The position numbers and the translations under genes were made by a program. Shown piece after piece: positions 44,598 to 56,584 of a stretch of DNA of 64,000 bases (positions within the stretch are counted from its first letter, which is position 1; every line of letters starts with the position of its first letter). The stretch comes from Karstenula rhodostoma CBS 690.94 (taxonomy: Eukaryota; Ascomycota; Dothideomycetes; Pleosporales; Didymosphaeriaceae). A model generated the notes under the pieces. It worked only from the letters and a program-made list of their open reading frames with translations, ran no database searches and was not told the origin of the DNA. The stretch lies in contig MU001504.1 in the NCBI GenBank assembly GCA_010093485.1, positions 1,123,769 to 1,187,768 on the forward strand, in the 5' to 3' direction.

Positions 44598-45284
44598 CTA
44601 CTTCCTAAACCTCCCCGTCAACTTTGCCAACCTCGCCTGCGCCGGCCGCGGCGGCATCTCCTGTTGGAACCCGCCCTCCCCACCCGTCTGCTGCGCGCCC
44701 ATCGGCGGCGGCGCCGGATGCCATCCCATCTCCACATTGCCCGGCGCCTGGTTGGGATCCATCTTGGACGCTCCCGGCGGCGGCGGCGGCATGTATCCGG
44801 GAGGCGCATCGCCGTTGTACACAGGCGGGGGCTCAGTCCACGTGCCGTCTGGGCGGGGGGTGTAGGCCTGCTGCTGCTGAGCGTAGGGCGGCTGCGCATA
44901 GTACGAGTACTGGTTCTGCATAGTCTGGCCGTAGCGCTTGCGGTCCTGGTAGGAAACCAGCCACTATATGTCATTCCGTCAGCACTTCCAGCCAGCATCA
45001 GTCGAGGACGAAAGGGACGTACGCGGTGGTATGCCAGCAGGGGCTTTCCCTTCCTCAGTCTCGCCTTCGCGTGGAGATAGCCCCCGAGGAACCACGCGAA
45101 GAAGAACAAGAAGAAACTCGCGAGGATGGCCCATTTCACTATAATCCCCGTCTGCACGGCACTCGTTAGCAGGAGGTGGGGTGAGGCGGGGAAAAGCACT
45201 CACGTCTGAATACCAGAAGCCATCGCGGAAGCACTCGACTGCGCCGTCCAGATATTGCACGCAATACCGCTTGCTCAACCCCAT
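44598..45284 (-). CDS. RCR-domain single-pass membrane protein (chitin/Congo red resistance family)
   Basis: Three exons (45204-45284, 45023-45151, 44598-44963) give 191 residues. A short Cys-containing N-terminus (CVQYLDGAVECFRDGFW) precedes one transmembrane helix (IIVKWAILASFFLFFFAWFL) and a basic juxtamembrane segment (HAKARLRKGKPLLAYHRW). The cytosolic tail is Pro/Gln/Tyr-rich (YYAQPPYAQQQQAY, PPPPPGASKMDP) with PPxY-like motifs (EPPPVYNG). This matches fungal RCR proteins, which in yeast influence chitin deposition and sorting of plasma-membrane proteins through Rsp5 binding. It converges on the preceding gene, with 170 bp between stops. Confidence 0.8.
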
Positions 45285-46442
45285 GATTACAAAGTGCTTA
45301 ATATGAATCCACAACGTAGGCGCAGCCCGAAAGAAGGTAGAGGTGGCGAGTCGGGGGCAGCGCGGCTGTGCGCAACAAAGGGAGGCAGATGAGGGACGGG
45401 AGGCGCAGGAAAGGGTGGGTATGGTATGGTATGCGTGGGTGTATATGCCAAACTCGCGCGCGGAACAGTCGGGATTGAGCAAACGGCGACGGAGAGCGGA
45501 GGGTGGAGCGTGAGGCTGAGCGGTATAATGGAGGCTGTGTGGAGGTGCGTCGCGTGTGGCTCCCGAACGGTGCAGCGTCTCAGTTGCAGTGCTTGTTACA
45601 AGTCGTGTTTCGCAGCAAACCGCACCGGGTTTCACAAAGTCCAGCAAAGAGGCTGCAAAAGAGTTCGTATTGCACGATCGATCCGGAAAGCGTTTGCAGA
45701 CGTAACGGAAAGCGCCATGTTGGACGGAATATGTATTTCTGGGGCGGTGGTTGGAGGGGTGAGGTTGGCCGGCATACCGCGAGGCTGGGAAAGGCGTGCA
45801 TGACGCACGGGAAGCGGTCCGTTTGAACCCTTGCATGACGGGACCCACGCAGGGGCCGGGGTACAAAGCTTGGCTTCCAACGTCCAGCGTGTGGCGTCAG
45901 TCCACATCTGCATTCCTCCGCCCGAGAGCAAACACTGCGCGTCACCGACACATGTAGTATTCATAGGCTGCCATGGTGTGGCGGAGGCGCTGCCCAACTT
46001 GTTCCGGCACTGATCTTTTGCAATGCTCTGCTGTCGTCGCTGCCATCAGCTCCACATCTGACGGAACACGTCTATCCGATGTACAAGATTGTTTTGCAGA
46101 CTATTTTTATTTTCTATCATCGAACACGCGTCGCCCCCCGTCAGGATACACGGCACACTGCATGTACCTGTTCTCGGTTTCTAAACATACAGCTGAGCAG
46201 GTCAAACATCCGCTCAGTCCAGCCCAACGCAATGCAAGCGGAAAACGAACCAGGCAAACAAACGTGATGGTATCTTTTCCAGACGCCTCTAATCCGGCCC
46301 AACGGTACCAAATAAAGCACCGCCACTACGCCATAAAGACTACACAATAATCCTCCAGCTGCCATTATGCTCTCCACACAGTATCTCTTGAGATGTATGT
46401 CCCCAACTGTTGTAGCGGGTATAGTTTTGATCAAGATAGGTT
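45285..46442. other. Intergenic, no feature seen
   Basis: 1.16 kb upstream of the RCR gene and downstream of the Snt2 gene. Several open frames exist on both strands, but none resembles a family or shows spliced coding structure. Confidence 0.4.
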
Positions 46443-49400
46443 CTAGTGCAAGAGATTGCGCAAGGAAGGACTGGCACTAGCTCCTGTATTGACGCGCTCC
46501 AGCGGCGGTTGCGGCGGCGGTGCTGTGACTGCAGGAGCCTCCCTCGGGACTGGTACTCCACCAGATGGAGGGCTGACGTGATGAATTGGAGGATATGGCA
46601 ATTGTGGCGGCGCATTGTAAGGACTTTCAGTAGAGCGTGAAGAGTTGTGACCATGTGCGTGGGTTGGCGAATAGGGCACTCGAGGCGAGTGCATACCATT
46701 GACCATCATTCCACCGTTTGTGAGGTGTAAGGAAGGAGGTCCATTATGATGATGCGGTGGCGCGTATGGACCTCGGAGAGGCGCAGGGGGGATGTGAGAA
46801 TGAACAGGAGGTGCAGAGTACGCTGGATAGCCGTTCGTTTGATGTACCGGATTGTACGGCGCATGGAAAGGAGGCGCATGTCCCATAGATCCTGGCGGCA
46901 GATGGCCGATGCCGTTGTGCAGACTATGAGGTGGTGGAGGTCCTGGGGGGCCCCCGTTATGCCAGTGAGATAATGGGGGTGGTTGTTGCTGTGGCGGCGC
47001 CCAAGGTCCTCCATGTGCAGGTGGCGGAGGCGGAGCTGCAAAAGCTTGAACAGGAGGGGACCGCAGCGGGAGCTGTGCGGCTTCCGGATGTACAGACACC
47101 GACCGCTCGCGTTCTTCGGGTTCATCTGGTGCATTCAACTTCTTCCAGTGGCATTTCTGGCAAAGATAGGAGGCAGGTGACGGGTTACCGATGTCGGTGT
47201 TGACTCGAAGGCGAGCTGGCTGGTCGACAGATGGCGCATCCGGCATAGGATGATCAATAGCACCGTTGGTCAATTCGAGGTGATCGGGACGTGATGCCCG
47301 ATCTGACAGTTGGCGCGAGCTGGGCTCAACACCATTTGTTGTTAGTGGGCCGTTCATGATGCGGACCCCGTTTTGCTCAGGGTGTGCGTTCTCTTCCACT
47401 TTCCACCACCGGGGGCTGGCGTCAATCTTGCATCGTACGCATTTCCGCTCTGACTTGGGCCTAGTCGGTTCTGGCGGTTCTTCCTCTTTCATGCTAAGCC
47501 CCGCGTTCGAGAGACGCCCACGGGCAGATGTCGGAGTTTGAGTTATGGCAGTGGACGTGCGACGATTGCCTTGCACTGGAGCAGATACTGGCGGCACTAC
47601 CCGTGTAGATTGGTCGACAAGGTTGGCCTTACGTGCAGTACCCGTGAGAGTAAGATCAGCTTGTTTGAACTCTCTAGCAAACAGCTGGAGAGCGGTCATA
47701 TCAGTGCCCTCTACCTCTTCGGACATCGGATGGACTACGGTCTTCGGCGTGTGGTCCTTACACCAGATCGCAGCCATCATCGTACCCGTCTCCCCGTTAA
47801 GTGTGACTGTAGGCACAGTGTCTCGCCGTGTGGCTTTGACAGGCGTCATGTCGAAGCCGAAAGTATAGCCCGCGTTGTGCGCACATCCAACATGGAAATT
47901 GGCATGACATTGCTGGCATGTGACACAAGCACCGTCATTGCTCTTGCATAGCTTGCACGTCGCATCGTACCGCAGGGTGGGTGCACCAATACCCTCGACC
48001 ATATCAAGGCGGACTGCGCTGCTGAACTTGGTTTCAGGGTGCCATAGAGCGCAGTAGACGTGTACCCAGTTGTTGTCGGCGGTGCGCTTCAGCGGCTCTC
48101 GGGGTACTACAGGCCTGCCTTTCTCCTGCTGTCTGACGCGATATTCATCCCTGGCTTTCTCTACTAGCTCTTTCTCCAAGCGCTCTTTTTCCCGCTCTCT
48201 GTCGGTTTTCTTCTTGTGGGAAATCTTGGGGGGTTCGTAGAGGTCTGGTTCGGTTGTACGCAGAGGACACAGAACGCACTCATAGTTCTGGTATGAATGT
48301 TAGCCGCGCGCTCAACTCGTGTAATAAAATGCTACTTACATATGATACGCTCTCTTTCTTATCATTCTTGCACGTGTCGCAATACCATTTGATGGCCTGG
48401 CGACCGTCTTCGATACCATAGCAGGTCTTATGGACATTCATTCGGCAGGCGGCGCATTCCAGCCGTGCACCCTCGGTTTGACGACAGACAGCGCATGGCA
48501 GCACCCTAAGTCGTGGCTGCGCAGGGACGGGGGGTGGGGTTGGAGCTTTCGGCGGCGCGATGGGCTTTTCCTTCTCCTTCTTCTTGGAAGCCGCTTCGGG
48601 TAATGGGGTAGAGGTGCCACTATCAGCAGCTCCAACGGCAGCAGTGGTCTTTTGCTTCTTCTTCGGTGGCTGCTCTACCGTTGCTTGAACGGTAGCAGCC
48701 GGAGGCTCGACGTATTCCGAAACCCCGTTCATTGGTCCAGGGTTTGTTGTTGCTGCGTAAACTTCACGTAGGAGCTCTTCGTCAAATCGTCGCTTCCAGG
48801 CCTTGCCTCCGCCCTGGGCGACCTTTCGTGCGATCTCTTCCGTGTTTTCCCATTTAACGGCGTACTTTCGCCAGAGGTTTGCGCATCGTTGGCATAATGC
48901 GACAACATGGCCATTTGCTTTGTCTTTGCTAGTCCTGCCATCTGCGGTCACCGTTTGCCCTGGCGAAGCACCGGGCGCTCGCCGCCATTGGCGCGAATGT
49001 CGATTGTTGCAAAATTTGCACTGGAAATTGCGCCTTCGCTGCACAGCTTTCTCGTTGTCGAAGGCGGAATCATCTTGGTCGTCAGCGACGTCATCGACGA
49101 GCCTAGATTGAGGTTCGACCTCAGTCTTCTTGCTCTTTCCCTTCCGATTGCTATACGACCCCCAAATCTCCTTGCCCTTGGCTGTCTTCTTCCACATGTA
49201 GTAGTACCGCACAGCATCTCCGTAATGCATCGTTTTGCTCGTATGTATGCGGACACTTCGTATCTCCGAGCCATACTTGCTGACACCTTCGTTCCACTTC
49301 TTCTCGTCCTCTTTGGACAGCTCCGGCTCTTTGAGGTCTTTCCGCTTGTCGAGCTTCTTCGCGGCCTTGAGTGCTGCTTCGACGTCATATTGATGCTTGG

Positions 49401-51747
49401 TAAGGAGAGCAAGACACTTTGTTAGGAAGTTCGTGTTGAACGGCTCGACACCAACGTGGCTCTTTGCAAACCCCCTTGCACGTGTCATGTAAGCCTCAAC
49501 TTGTTCAGGCGTGATGCTGGGTGCATCCTCTTCGCCCCTTGTAGAATGTACACCGAGAGGTGGCATCTTGAAAGTGAGCTCCGCGGTGCATTTGGAATCC
49601 TTGTTAGGGTAGTCCTCGCCACGCTGAACATACCCAAGCGGTTCATCCATCACCCATTTCGGTCGCTTCGCTTTTTCTGCCTTGTCCGCTTCGATGGCTG
49701 CAACGGTCTCTTTAGACAGCTTTGTATCTTTCTTGTGGCCAGCAGCCTTGATATAGCGCTTCTTGATCTCAGTTGGCTTCACTAGCTCAACGGGTCGCCC
49801 ATGCCAGACGTTCACGTTCGCTTGATGGCGGGGTCCTAGCCGGGAACTAGCCCGTGGATATATGGCTCGGTCATCGTACTGCAGCGCATCTTCGATGCGA
49901 CAGTGGATACCTAGATAGCGCATGGGCCACATTTTTGCCAGCGCGATCTCCGCTTGGGTGCCAGGATGCGGGTCGATCTGCGTCTCAGAGTCGTTGGGAC
50001 TGGGAGCAGTGGTCTCCACATTCGCCTCCTCTTCCTCTTCCTCGACCATCTCCTCATCTTCTCCGTCGTCGTTACCGGAACCTAATAGTGGAGTTCGCCT
50101 GGCTTCAAGTTTCTTCTCCTGCGCCCTACTGCAGGGACCACAAGCCCATGCGAATCCGCGCGAGGGCTTTTTGAGCAAAGGCGGTCGAACGCAGTTCATG
50201 TGGTATGTATTGTGACAGACGGCGCATTGCACCGAGTCATTGCTAGAAATGTTCAGTGGTTGCTATGTGTCAATGTGTGGTGTCACTTACGTTGCACAGA
50301 ACCCTACACAGCGCTTGCACGATTTCACGGCGCTTGTCAGCTCCTTGACGCGACTGGTCTCGAGGCAAATATACTTCCAGCGCTCATCCAAGGCCTTCTT
50401 GACCCTATCTGGAACGTTGATGACCTGCGAGGTAGGAATCACGTCGTACCATCGGTGGCTGAAGCGGTCGTAGACCTGGTTGAACCAGAAGCTATCTTTC
50501 GTCTTCCGATAGTCATCCAGATCGTCGATCTCGCTCCGATGCAAGATCTGACACTTTCCGCGGAGTGAGGTCAAGGGGCACAGGTCTGAATGCATCGTCG
50601 CGTACACCAAGCGTGTGTCATTGTTGTATCGCTGCACGTCTCGAGGGCGATAGAACCAATTCACGCGGAGCGATTCGACCTTCTGCAAGGGGTCGTTATT
50701 GGTGTGGAGGAACTCCATAACCCGGCACAAGTAGTAAGGCTCCCCGGGTGGCTCGCACACAAGATAGACCTGGTCTGCACGGCCAATCAGAACAAAGTTC
50801 AAGTAAAGGACGTGGCATGCGCCGTGGAACACGGAACATGACTCGGCCACGCAGGGTCACTTACCATTGATTGCAACCGTTTGGCCATCGTCCGCAACGA
50901 GGCAGCCATCCTTGAGGTGTGCGCCAGAGTTCTCGAAGGTCAGCATGTTCGTCTCCCGCGGACTGGCGGCGGCCGCGACCGCGTTCTGCGCGCGCCTCGC
51001 GCCTGGTTGGCTTGGCGCGGCTCCATTTGCGTGACTTGGGGTCGTAGCGTGACTGGCTGCATTTTTGCGTCGCTTTGGCTGCGGCTGGGGTGCCGGCGTG
51101 GTCGCTGGGCTGGCAGTCAAGGTTGATGCTCCGGGCGTGTTGGCGTTTGGCGGAATGTCTTTGGCGTTGGGTCCGGAAGCGCCCCACGACGCATTGCCCT
51201 GGCCTGCGCCGGCACCCTTCTTTCCACCTGCACCAGCCGACTGCCCGCTCTCTGTGACCGCGGAGCCACGCGATGGCGGTCCAGAGCCATTGCCGTTGGT
51301 GTTGCCGTTAGTTGGGTCGGGCGCCAGCTCAAAGTCCATCTCGACATCTTCCGCGTAGTTGACCCGCGACTTGCGCTCCGGACGGTTGCGCGAGCGCGTG
51401 CCATAGGGTGCAGTAGGCGCTTCCGTGGGCTCCTTGGTAGCGGCATCTGACGAACTCGATGCGGTAGCACTCATGGGCTGCGACTGCAGTGCCTGCTCGG
51501 TGGGAGCTGGCGAGCCATTGGACGTTTGCATGAGTTGGCCGTCCTCCAGCGATGCAGCTGCTGCAGGTGTTGACGTCCTGGTGGAGGAGGCCTTGCTGGG
51601 CGCTTTTGACGACGACATATCATCTAGCGCGTTGAGACCGGCAGCAGTGTCGAGTGCGTGATCCCCAGGTCGCCGCGCGGCAGCGGTGGGTGGACTGTCG
51701 ACTTTCGTAGATGGGACTTCGCCTCCCCCATGCCGAACATGGACCAT
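46443..51747 (-). CDS. SNT2: Snt2-like chromatin protein (BAH, PHD, SANT, GATA-type zinc fingers)
   Basis: Four exons (50865-51747, 50291-50774, 48340-50242, 46443-48287) close to 1704 residues. Domain order: disordered basic N-terminus with PKRRKN; BAH from about 295 (AINDQVYLVCEPPGEPYYLCRVMEF); PHD 1 (CKRCVGFCATNDSVQCAVC...HMNCV); an ELM2/SANT-like segment (RGFAKSHVGVEPFNTNFL to HTSKTMHYGDAVRYYYMWKK); a GATA-type finger (CKFCNNRHSRQWRRAP...CQRCANLWRKY); PHD 2 (CAVCRQTEGARLECAACR); then an extended PHD (HVYCALWHPE, CVTCQQCHANFHVGC). A second, degenerate C-x2-C pair (CVRCKIDASPRWW...CQKCHWKK) and a long Pro/His-rich tail end the protein. Yeast Snt2 acts in a histone deacetylase/E3 complex in stress responses. 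The start at 51747 is the first true ATG of the frame. Confidence 0.9.
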
Positions 51748-54700
51748 GGCGAATGCTCCGTGCAAGAGTAAATCGTCCTAGAGGACGCGCAGAGAAGACG
51801 GCAAGAGCGCCTCTAAGAGGAACGCAAGCCGTCGTGGCAGCAGGTGTAAGAAAACTCCCGCAGAGGCGGATATCAAGGCCCTACAAGTGCATACATGCGA
51901 GTTGACGAGGGAGGGAGCTCGAGAACGGCAATAGCCAAAGAGGGAAGGTAGCGGGATGGAAAGGCCGTTGGAGGAACGCGAGACCAGATTAGTAGGGGGC
52001 GATTCCAGGAGAGCGTGGACGTGGGCGCGGGCGTGGGCGTGCAAGGGGAATATGGAAGGTGAGAGGAGAGCAGTAGACGACAGATGGGGACGCGGGAGAG
52101 AAGAAGTCGGGCGCAGACGATCGCCCGCCATGCCGGTCCTACTACGCCAAGCCAAAGCATTCGACCATTGCTGATTACCGGTACGCTCTTCAGAAGCATC
52201 CCTGTCCTCTGCAAGACGAATCGTCGGTCCGGGGACTTTTAGACCAGCGATGCCATGGCCGCCTATTCTTCCCCGTGGCGCATGCAGCCACTGTGCTGTA
52301 CGCTGCACCGCGCAGTAGCTTCCAGGGCCGATTTTGCAGGGTGCGGCGATCTCATCATAAATAACATGTCACCTCCATCATCGGCTAACAACCGTCTGGT
52401 TTCGGCCCAGCTGCGCCGCGGCCTCGCACACATTTACGGCGCTGTTGCACGTCGAGATGATGGGGCTTTGCACCCACAGTCCTTCTGCACCTGTTCCGAG
52501 TTCCAGGTGTTACTCGGCCGCTGCCGACTGCTTCGCTTTGTGTGCAACAGCCTCAACATGCTCACTCTCACGACCACAACAGCGGGTCTGTGGGTCAGGA
52601 TCCACACACCTCCCATCGTGCACGCCTGGTGTTCTACGAGATGGTTGCTGATGGAACACACCCAGTAAGGCGCTGCTCTGACGGAAGCTGACAGCAGCCG
52701 CACACGCGAAGTGTGCTCCTGGCGTGCCGGGCGTTCTGACGAAGCGCTCGAGCATGCGGATCTGGCTGCAGGGCGGGAGCAAACATGGGCGAAGGTAGCG
52801 ATGGATGGAGGCGAGGTACGAATGGGATCGGTGAAGTTCAGGAAGCCCTAAGCCGCCTTGGTCTCGCTTCTTTTAGCGCAGCAAGGATCTCGAATAGACA
52901 ACATCAGTGTTGAGGAACAAAGACCCAGACCCCTCGTGTCGGTCATCGTCGTGGTACCGAGAGAACCAGCACAATGACCATCCATCTCAAGCGAGCCTAC
53001 GTGGAAGAAGCGAGGATGCTTCTTGCGCGCGTGGGTCATGGCTTGCCATTGCACCAGGCCGGGCCCTCTTTTGGCTGCCACTCCCCGGACGGCCGAGTAC
53101 CCAACCGCGAGACCCCCAGCTGCAGGAGTCTGCCTCCAGTAGCAGCCTGAGACGACTCACGCCCGCCATGGATGCGTCTCTCGCCGTTATCTCGGGGTTT
53201 CTGCGCCTCGCACCGCCCACAAAGCGCATCCGTTTTCGGAAGGCTCGGCGACCCTCTTGCTCGCAGGCCTCTTCTACTACTGGATGGTGATTTCGCAGCC
53301 ATAGTGCAATGTGCTGTGGCTGTCCTTCACATGCACTGGCTGCGTACGACGAGCCGCAGCATCCTTCCAGCGCAACTTCTCCCTGCCGCTGGCCAAGCGC
53401 GGACAGCCGTGGGTCGAGGGGTTCGTCCTCCGTTCTTCCAAGGAGCCAGCCTGGATCCATGTCTTCCTGGAGAAACTAGACGGGCTACGACTGAACGCTG
53501 CCGCTAACAGCGGTGGCTTGACTTTTGCACGTCGTGTCCGAGAAACAGATCGTCATTTCTGATTTGATGATGCTGCTTAGCGCCGCTAACTCATTTGGAC
53601 GCACGCCCAACGCTGAACTGACCTCGAGCCAAGCCTTCGCGACCCCCATGGTAGACGACTGCACTTCGAGGCACCCACGCTGCTGCATCGACATCCTGCG
53701 CTGAAGACCTTTGCAGTAGAATCATATCGCGATGTTAATGTTAATGTTTCAACTTGGTGGATTACATAGATCCACCGGCTTCATCCGACCGTGGTATCTC
53801 GCGCGCAGTGACAGCATTCAACCACTCTTCGGTTTCGCACTTCTACCTCAACCCTCAGAAACGCAATTGATGGCTGACAGACAAGGGGCCTCGAGGCGCA
53901 ATTCCTGGACATCGTATTGCACCCATAGCTCTCTCTATCTTAGTTGCCATAGAGAGCGCCAAAACAGCATCACATTAGGACTTGCCTTTTCCAGGCTTCG
54001 ATTCCGTCGGCGGAGCTTCCTCAGTCGCCAAAGCGAACCTTATTGCAAAATCGCGGATGGTTCCTGAAGTCGGGAGCATCGCACGTGATACTACTCCGCG
54101 GAGCATGCTGTGTGCTACAATTGACTCGATGGGGCACTGTCGCACAGCGCTACCGCAGTGTAAGCAACACGACACCCATGGAATACCCACGACGTTCTCA
54201 TCCATCGGTTGGTCCATGTTCACCCTCGGGTCTAGCAAGGTAAGCCTTTCGTCAAACCGCCTTCATGATTGGCGACACTCATTATGGACAGCCGTGGCAG
54301 GGCTGCAACACTTATTGATTGTTGACTCCTCGCGCGCTATTGCAAGCCACGGCAAAACGCAGTACAGGGTACCAAATCACAAAGATTTCAAACAGCTCAA
54401 AAGTTATACATTTCCCCTATCTAACGGGTTTTTGCCCGCGCACAGGCTAGGCACACATGTCTCCCACGATTCGATCTGAATTGGACGCGCGTTGAGTGGT
54501 CGCATGGCGCTCACAATTCGGCATATTTGTCCCAACAAGAAAGCGATCGTGTCCTGACTAAGGTTTTATCGCGCGGTCCGCCAAGCCTTGCTTGCTTATC
54601 TAATCCTTCGTCTACCCACTTCCAACGCTTCGTTTTGTTGCTTTAGGGCGTTGTCTATTGCTTTACGGGATACCACTTTGTGGTTCGTGTTAACAATCAG

Positions 54701-55285
54701 AAATCATGGACAGCATTCTCACATAACATCAGCACACTTGAGAATGTCAATGACCATGCCAAAAATCCCAACTGCGGAAATCAGTGGCCAGCGGTGGATG
54801 GTTCCAGATAGCCGAAGTATCCATGGTTACCAACAACCAACGCACTCCAACCTACTCTTCACTCGCTCCCTTCTACGACGTTATAGTCAACGATCGCACC
54901 GAACCCTCCACGGTGCCGTTGCGACGAGGCCTCGAATGACCGGCTCCCCTCGAGAAGTTTACATGAAACAGCCAAGGTTATTGAGCCGCCACAGGACAAG
55001 TTACTAGTCTTGGCACGTGAGCATCATGCAAGGGGAAGTCAACTCGAACCGACGATGCGCATTGCAATTAAGCGGATCTACAGCTACACACCGTCACATT
55101 CCCACACCATTCCAGTGCCACTTCCACCTTAGCGTATTACGTATGTTGACTCTACCCCAGACATCAAGTCCATCATTCCACCCCGGACGCGGCTCGGTGT
55201 CCTCCTTTTGGGGCGCGGCATGGAGTCGTGGACGGGATCCTTCCCTGACGATGCTGGGCTACCAGCTAACGCTCTCCTACACCCT
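51748..55285. other. 3.5-kb gene-free stretch
   Basis: No convincing gene. Open frames near 52255-52668, 52907-53507 and 53982-54479 overlap on several strands, are Arg/Ser-rich and match nothing. The first few hundred bases are probably Snt2 promoter and leader. A short dispersed repeat (54650-54708) is the only structured element recognised. A lineage-specific or decayed gene cannot be excluded. Confidence 0.4.
54650..54708 (+). repeat. Short dispersed repeat, copy B
   Basis: Aligns with the minus strand of 40017-40077 at about 82 percent by eye (one gap), sharing TTGTCTATT, ACCACTTTGTGGTT and AACAATC. Both copies lie outside genes. Confidence 0.65.
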
Positions 55286-55937
55286 CTACAAGGCGAAGAT
55301 GGCCAGGAGGCCGGCAAGCCCAGCACCAGCGATCTTCACAGAGTTGGCGCTAGCAGCACCAGGAGAGTCGGTAGACTGTGCACCAGATCCAGTCTCGGAT
55401 CCAGAAGGAGCGTCAGATCCGGTGGCAGACTCAGCACCAGAGCGGGCAGCGGAAGCGACTGGTTGTACTGGTTAGCTCAAGATTTGTAGCCTTGATCTAG
55501 ATCGGCTTACCCGAAGAGACGGCGCTTCCAGCGGCGTTCGTGGCGCTGGCCACAGCGCTGGACGCAGCAGAAGCAGCAGCAGAAGCGGCATGAGAAACAC
55601 CACCTGCAGCGCCTTGGAAGTTGGTCTGGGAGCTGGGGAAGAGGCTGGCGAAGCAATCCTGCTGGCACTTGGCGTACGCCTCAGTGTCCTCCTTGGAACC
55701 GCTTCCCTGGTCACAGGCAGCAGCGCAGTTGTTGGTGTCAACGACCTGCTGAGAGTTGGGGCGAGCGTTGCCCATGCACGCAGCCTGGCAAGTAACGTCG
55801 CCCGCCTCACAGTCGAGGACACAGCTGACAGCCGGCGTGAGGCTGGCGGACGCGACGGGAGCCGAGGTGATAGAGGCGTCCTGGGGCAAGGCAAGGACGC
55901 CGGCGGCGAAAGCTAGAATGGCAACGGAGTACTTCAT
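55286..55937 (-). CDS. GPI-anchored, cysteine-rich cell-wall protein
   Basis: Two exons (55511-55937 and 55286-55467) give 202 residues. A clear signal peptide (MKYSVAILAFAAGVLALP) is followed by a compact domain with eight Cys (CVLDCEAGDVTCQAAC, NCAAACDQG, KCQQDC). A long Ala/Ser/Gly-rich stalk follows, suited to O-glycosylation. The end SANSVKIAGAGLAGLLAIFAL is a GPI attachment signal, with Asn or Ser as the likely omega site. It is therefore a surface protein. The Cys pattern is that of small fungal wall or effector-like proteins; no enzymatic motif is visible. Confidence 0.85.
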
Positions 55938-56584
55938 GTTGGCTTTGTTGATGGTGCTGAATTAACGGCGCGTAGGTTGAGAGACGAAACGTCGAAAGTT
56001 GTTGATATTAATAACCGATTAGCGAGGGTATGAATTAATGAACAGGCAAACAAAAGCGAGTGTGTTTGGAGAATGTCGAGAAGGAAAAGTTTGGTGCGAT
56101 GGCAGCAGTTTTAATATTGGCTCGTCTCAGGGGGCAGGATATCAGCTTGCATATGGCTTGGACACGGTAACCATGCCAGGACTAGCTGGACCATGTGGCG
56201 CCATTAGCTCAGCTTGGTCTCATGCACTCCGGGTTTTTGCGAAAATCAATGTCTCTTGGTTTTGCTACTCTACGCCTGTTCAGGAAGCCGTGTCTCGTGA
56301 AAACACGACTGTTGAACGGTAGTCGGCATAAGTACGCTGCACCCGTCTGTTTTGCTTGGTTGGTTCGACGTCTAGTCAGACGCAAATGACATGGTCCTGG
56401 CAAGTCTCGCCTGCTGTGTGTGTAGGCACCTGGGCATTGCTTCCTTTGATCAGCCCGCGCTAACGAATCGGGCCGTCGGGTGCGGCTGCGTCAGTCACAT
56501 GTGCACGCGGGGGCAAACAACGCGAACTCCGCCGACCCTTCCAGGACGCGTCTATAACACGTCCGTAGCAACAGTTGGGACGGA
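55938..56584. other. Divergent promoter region, wall protein / Mph1
   Basis: 647 bp between divergent starts. No ORF, repeat or RNA signal is supported. Confidence 0.4.

Noticed and set aside
52987..53460. Minus-strand open frame of 157 codons in the gene-free stretch
   Set aside because: Arg/Gly/Ser-rich with overlapping frames on the other strand; no motif, signal or splice structure.
53982..54479. Plus-strand open frame of 165 codons
   Set aside because: No recognisable domain and composition of random translation.
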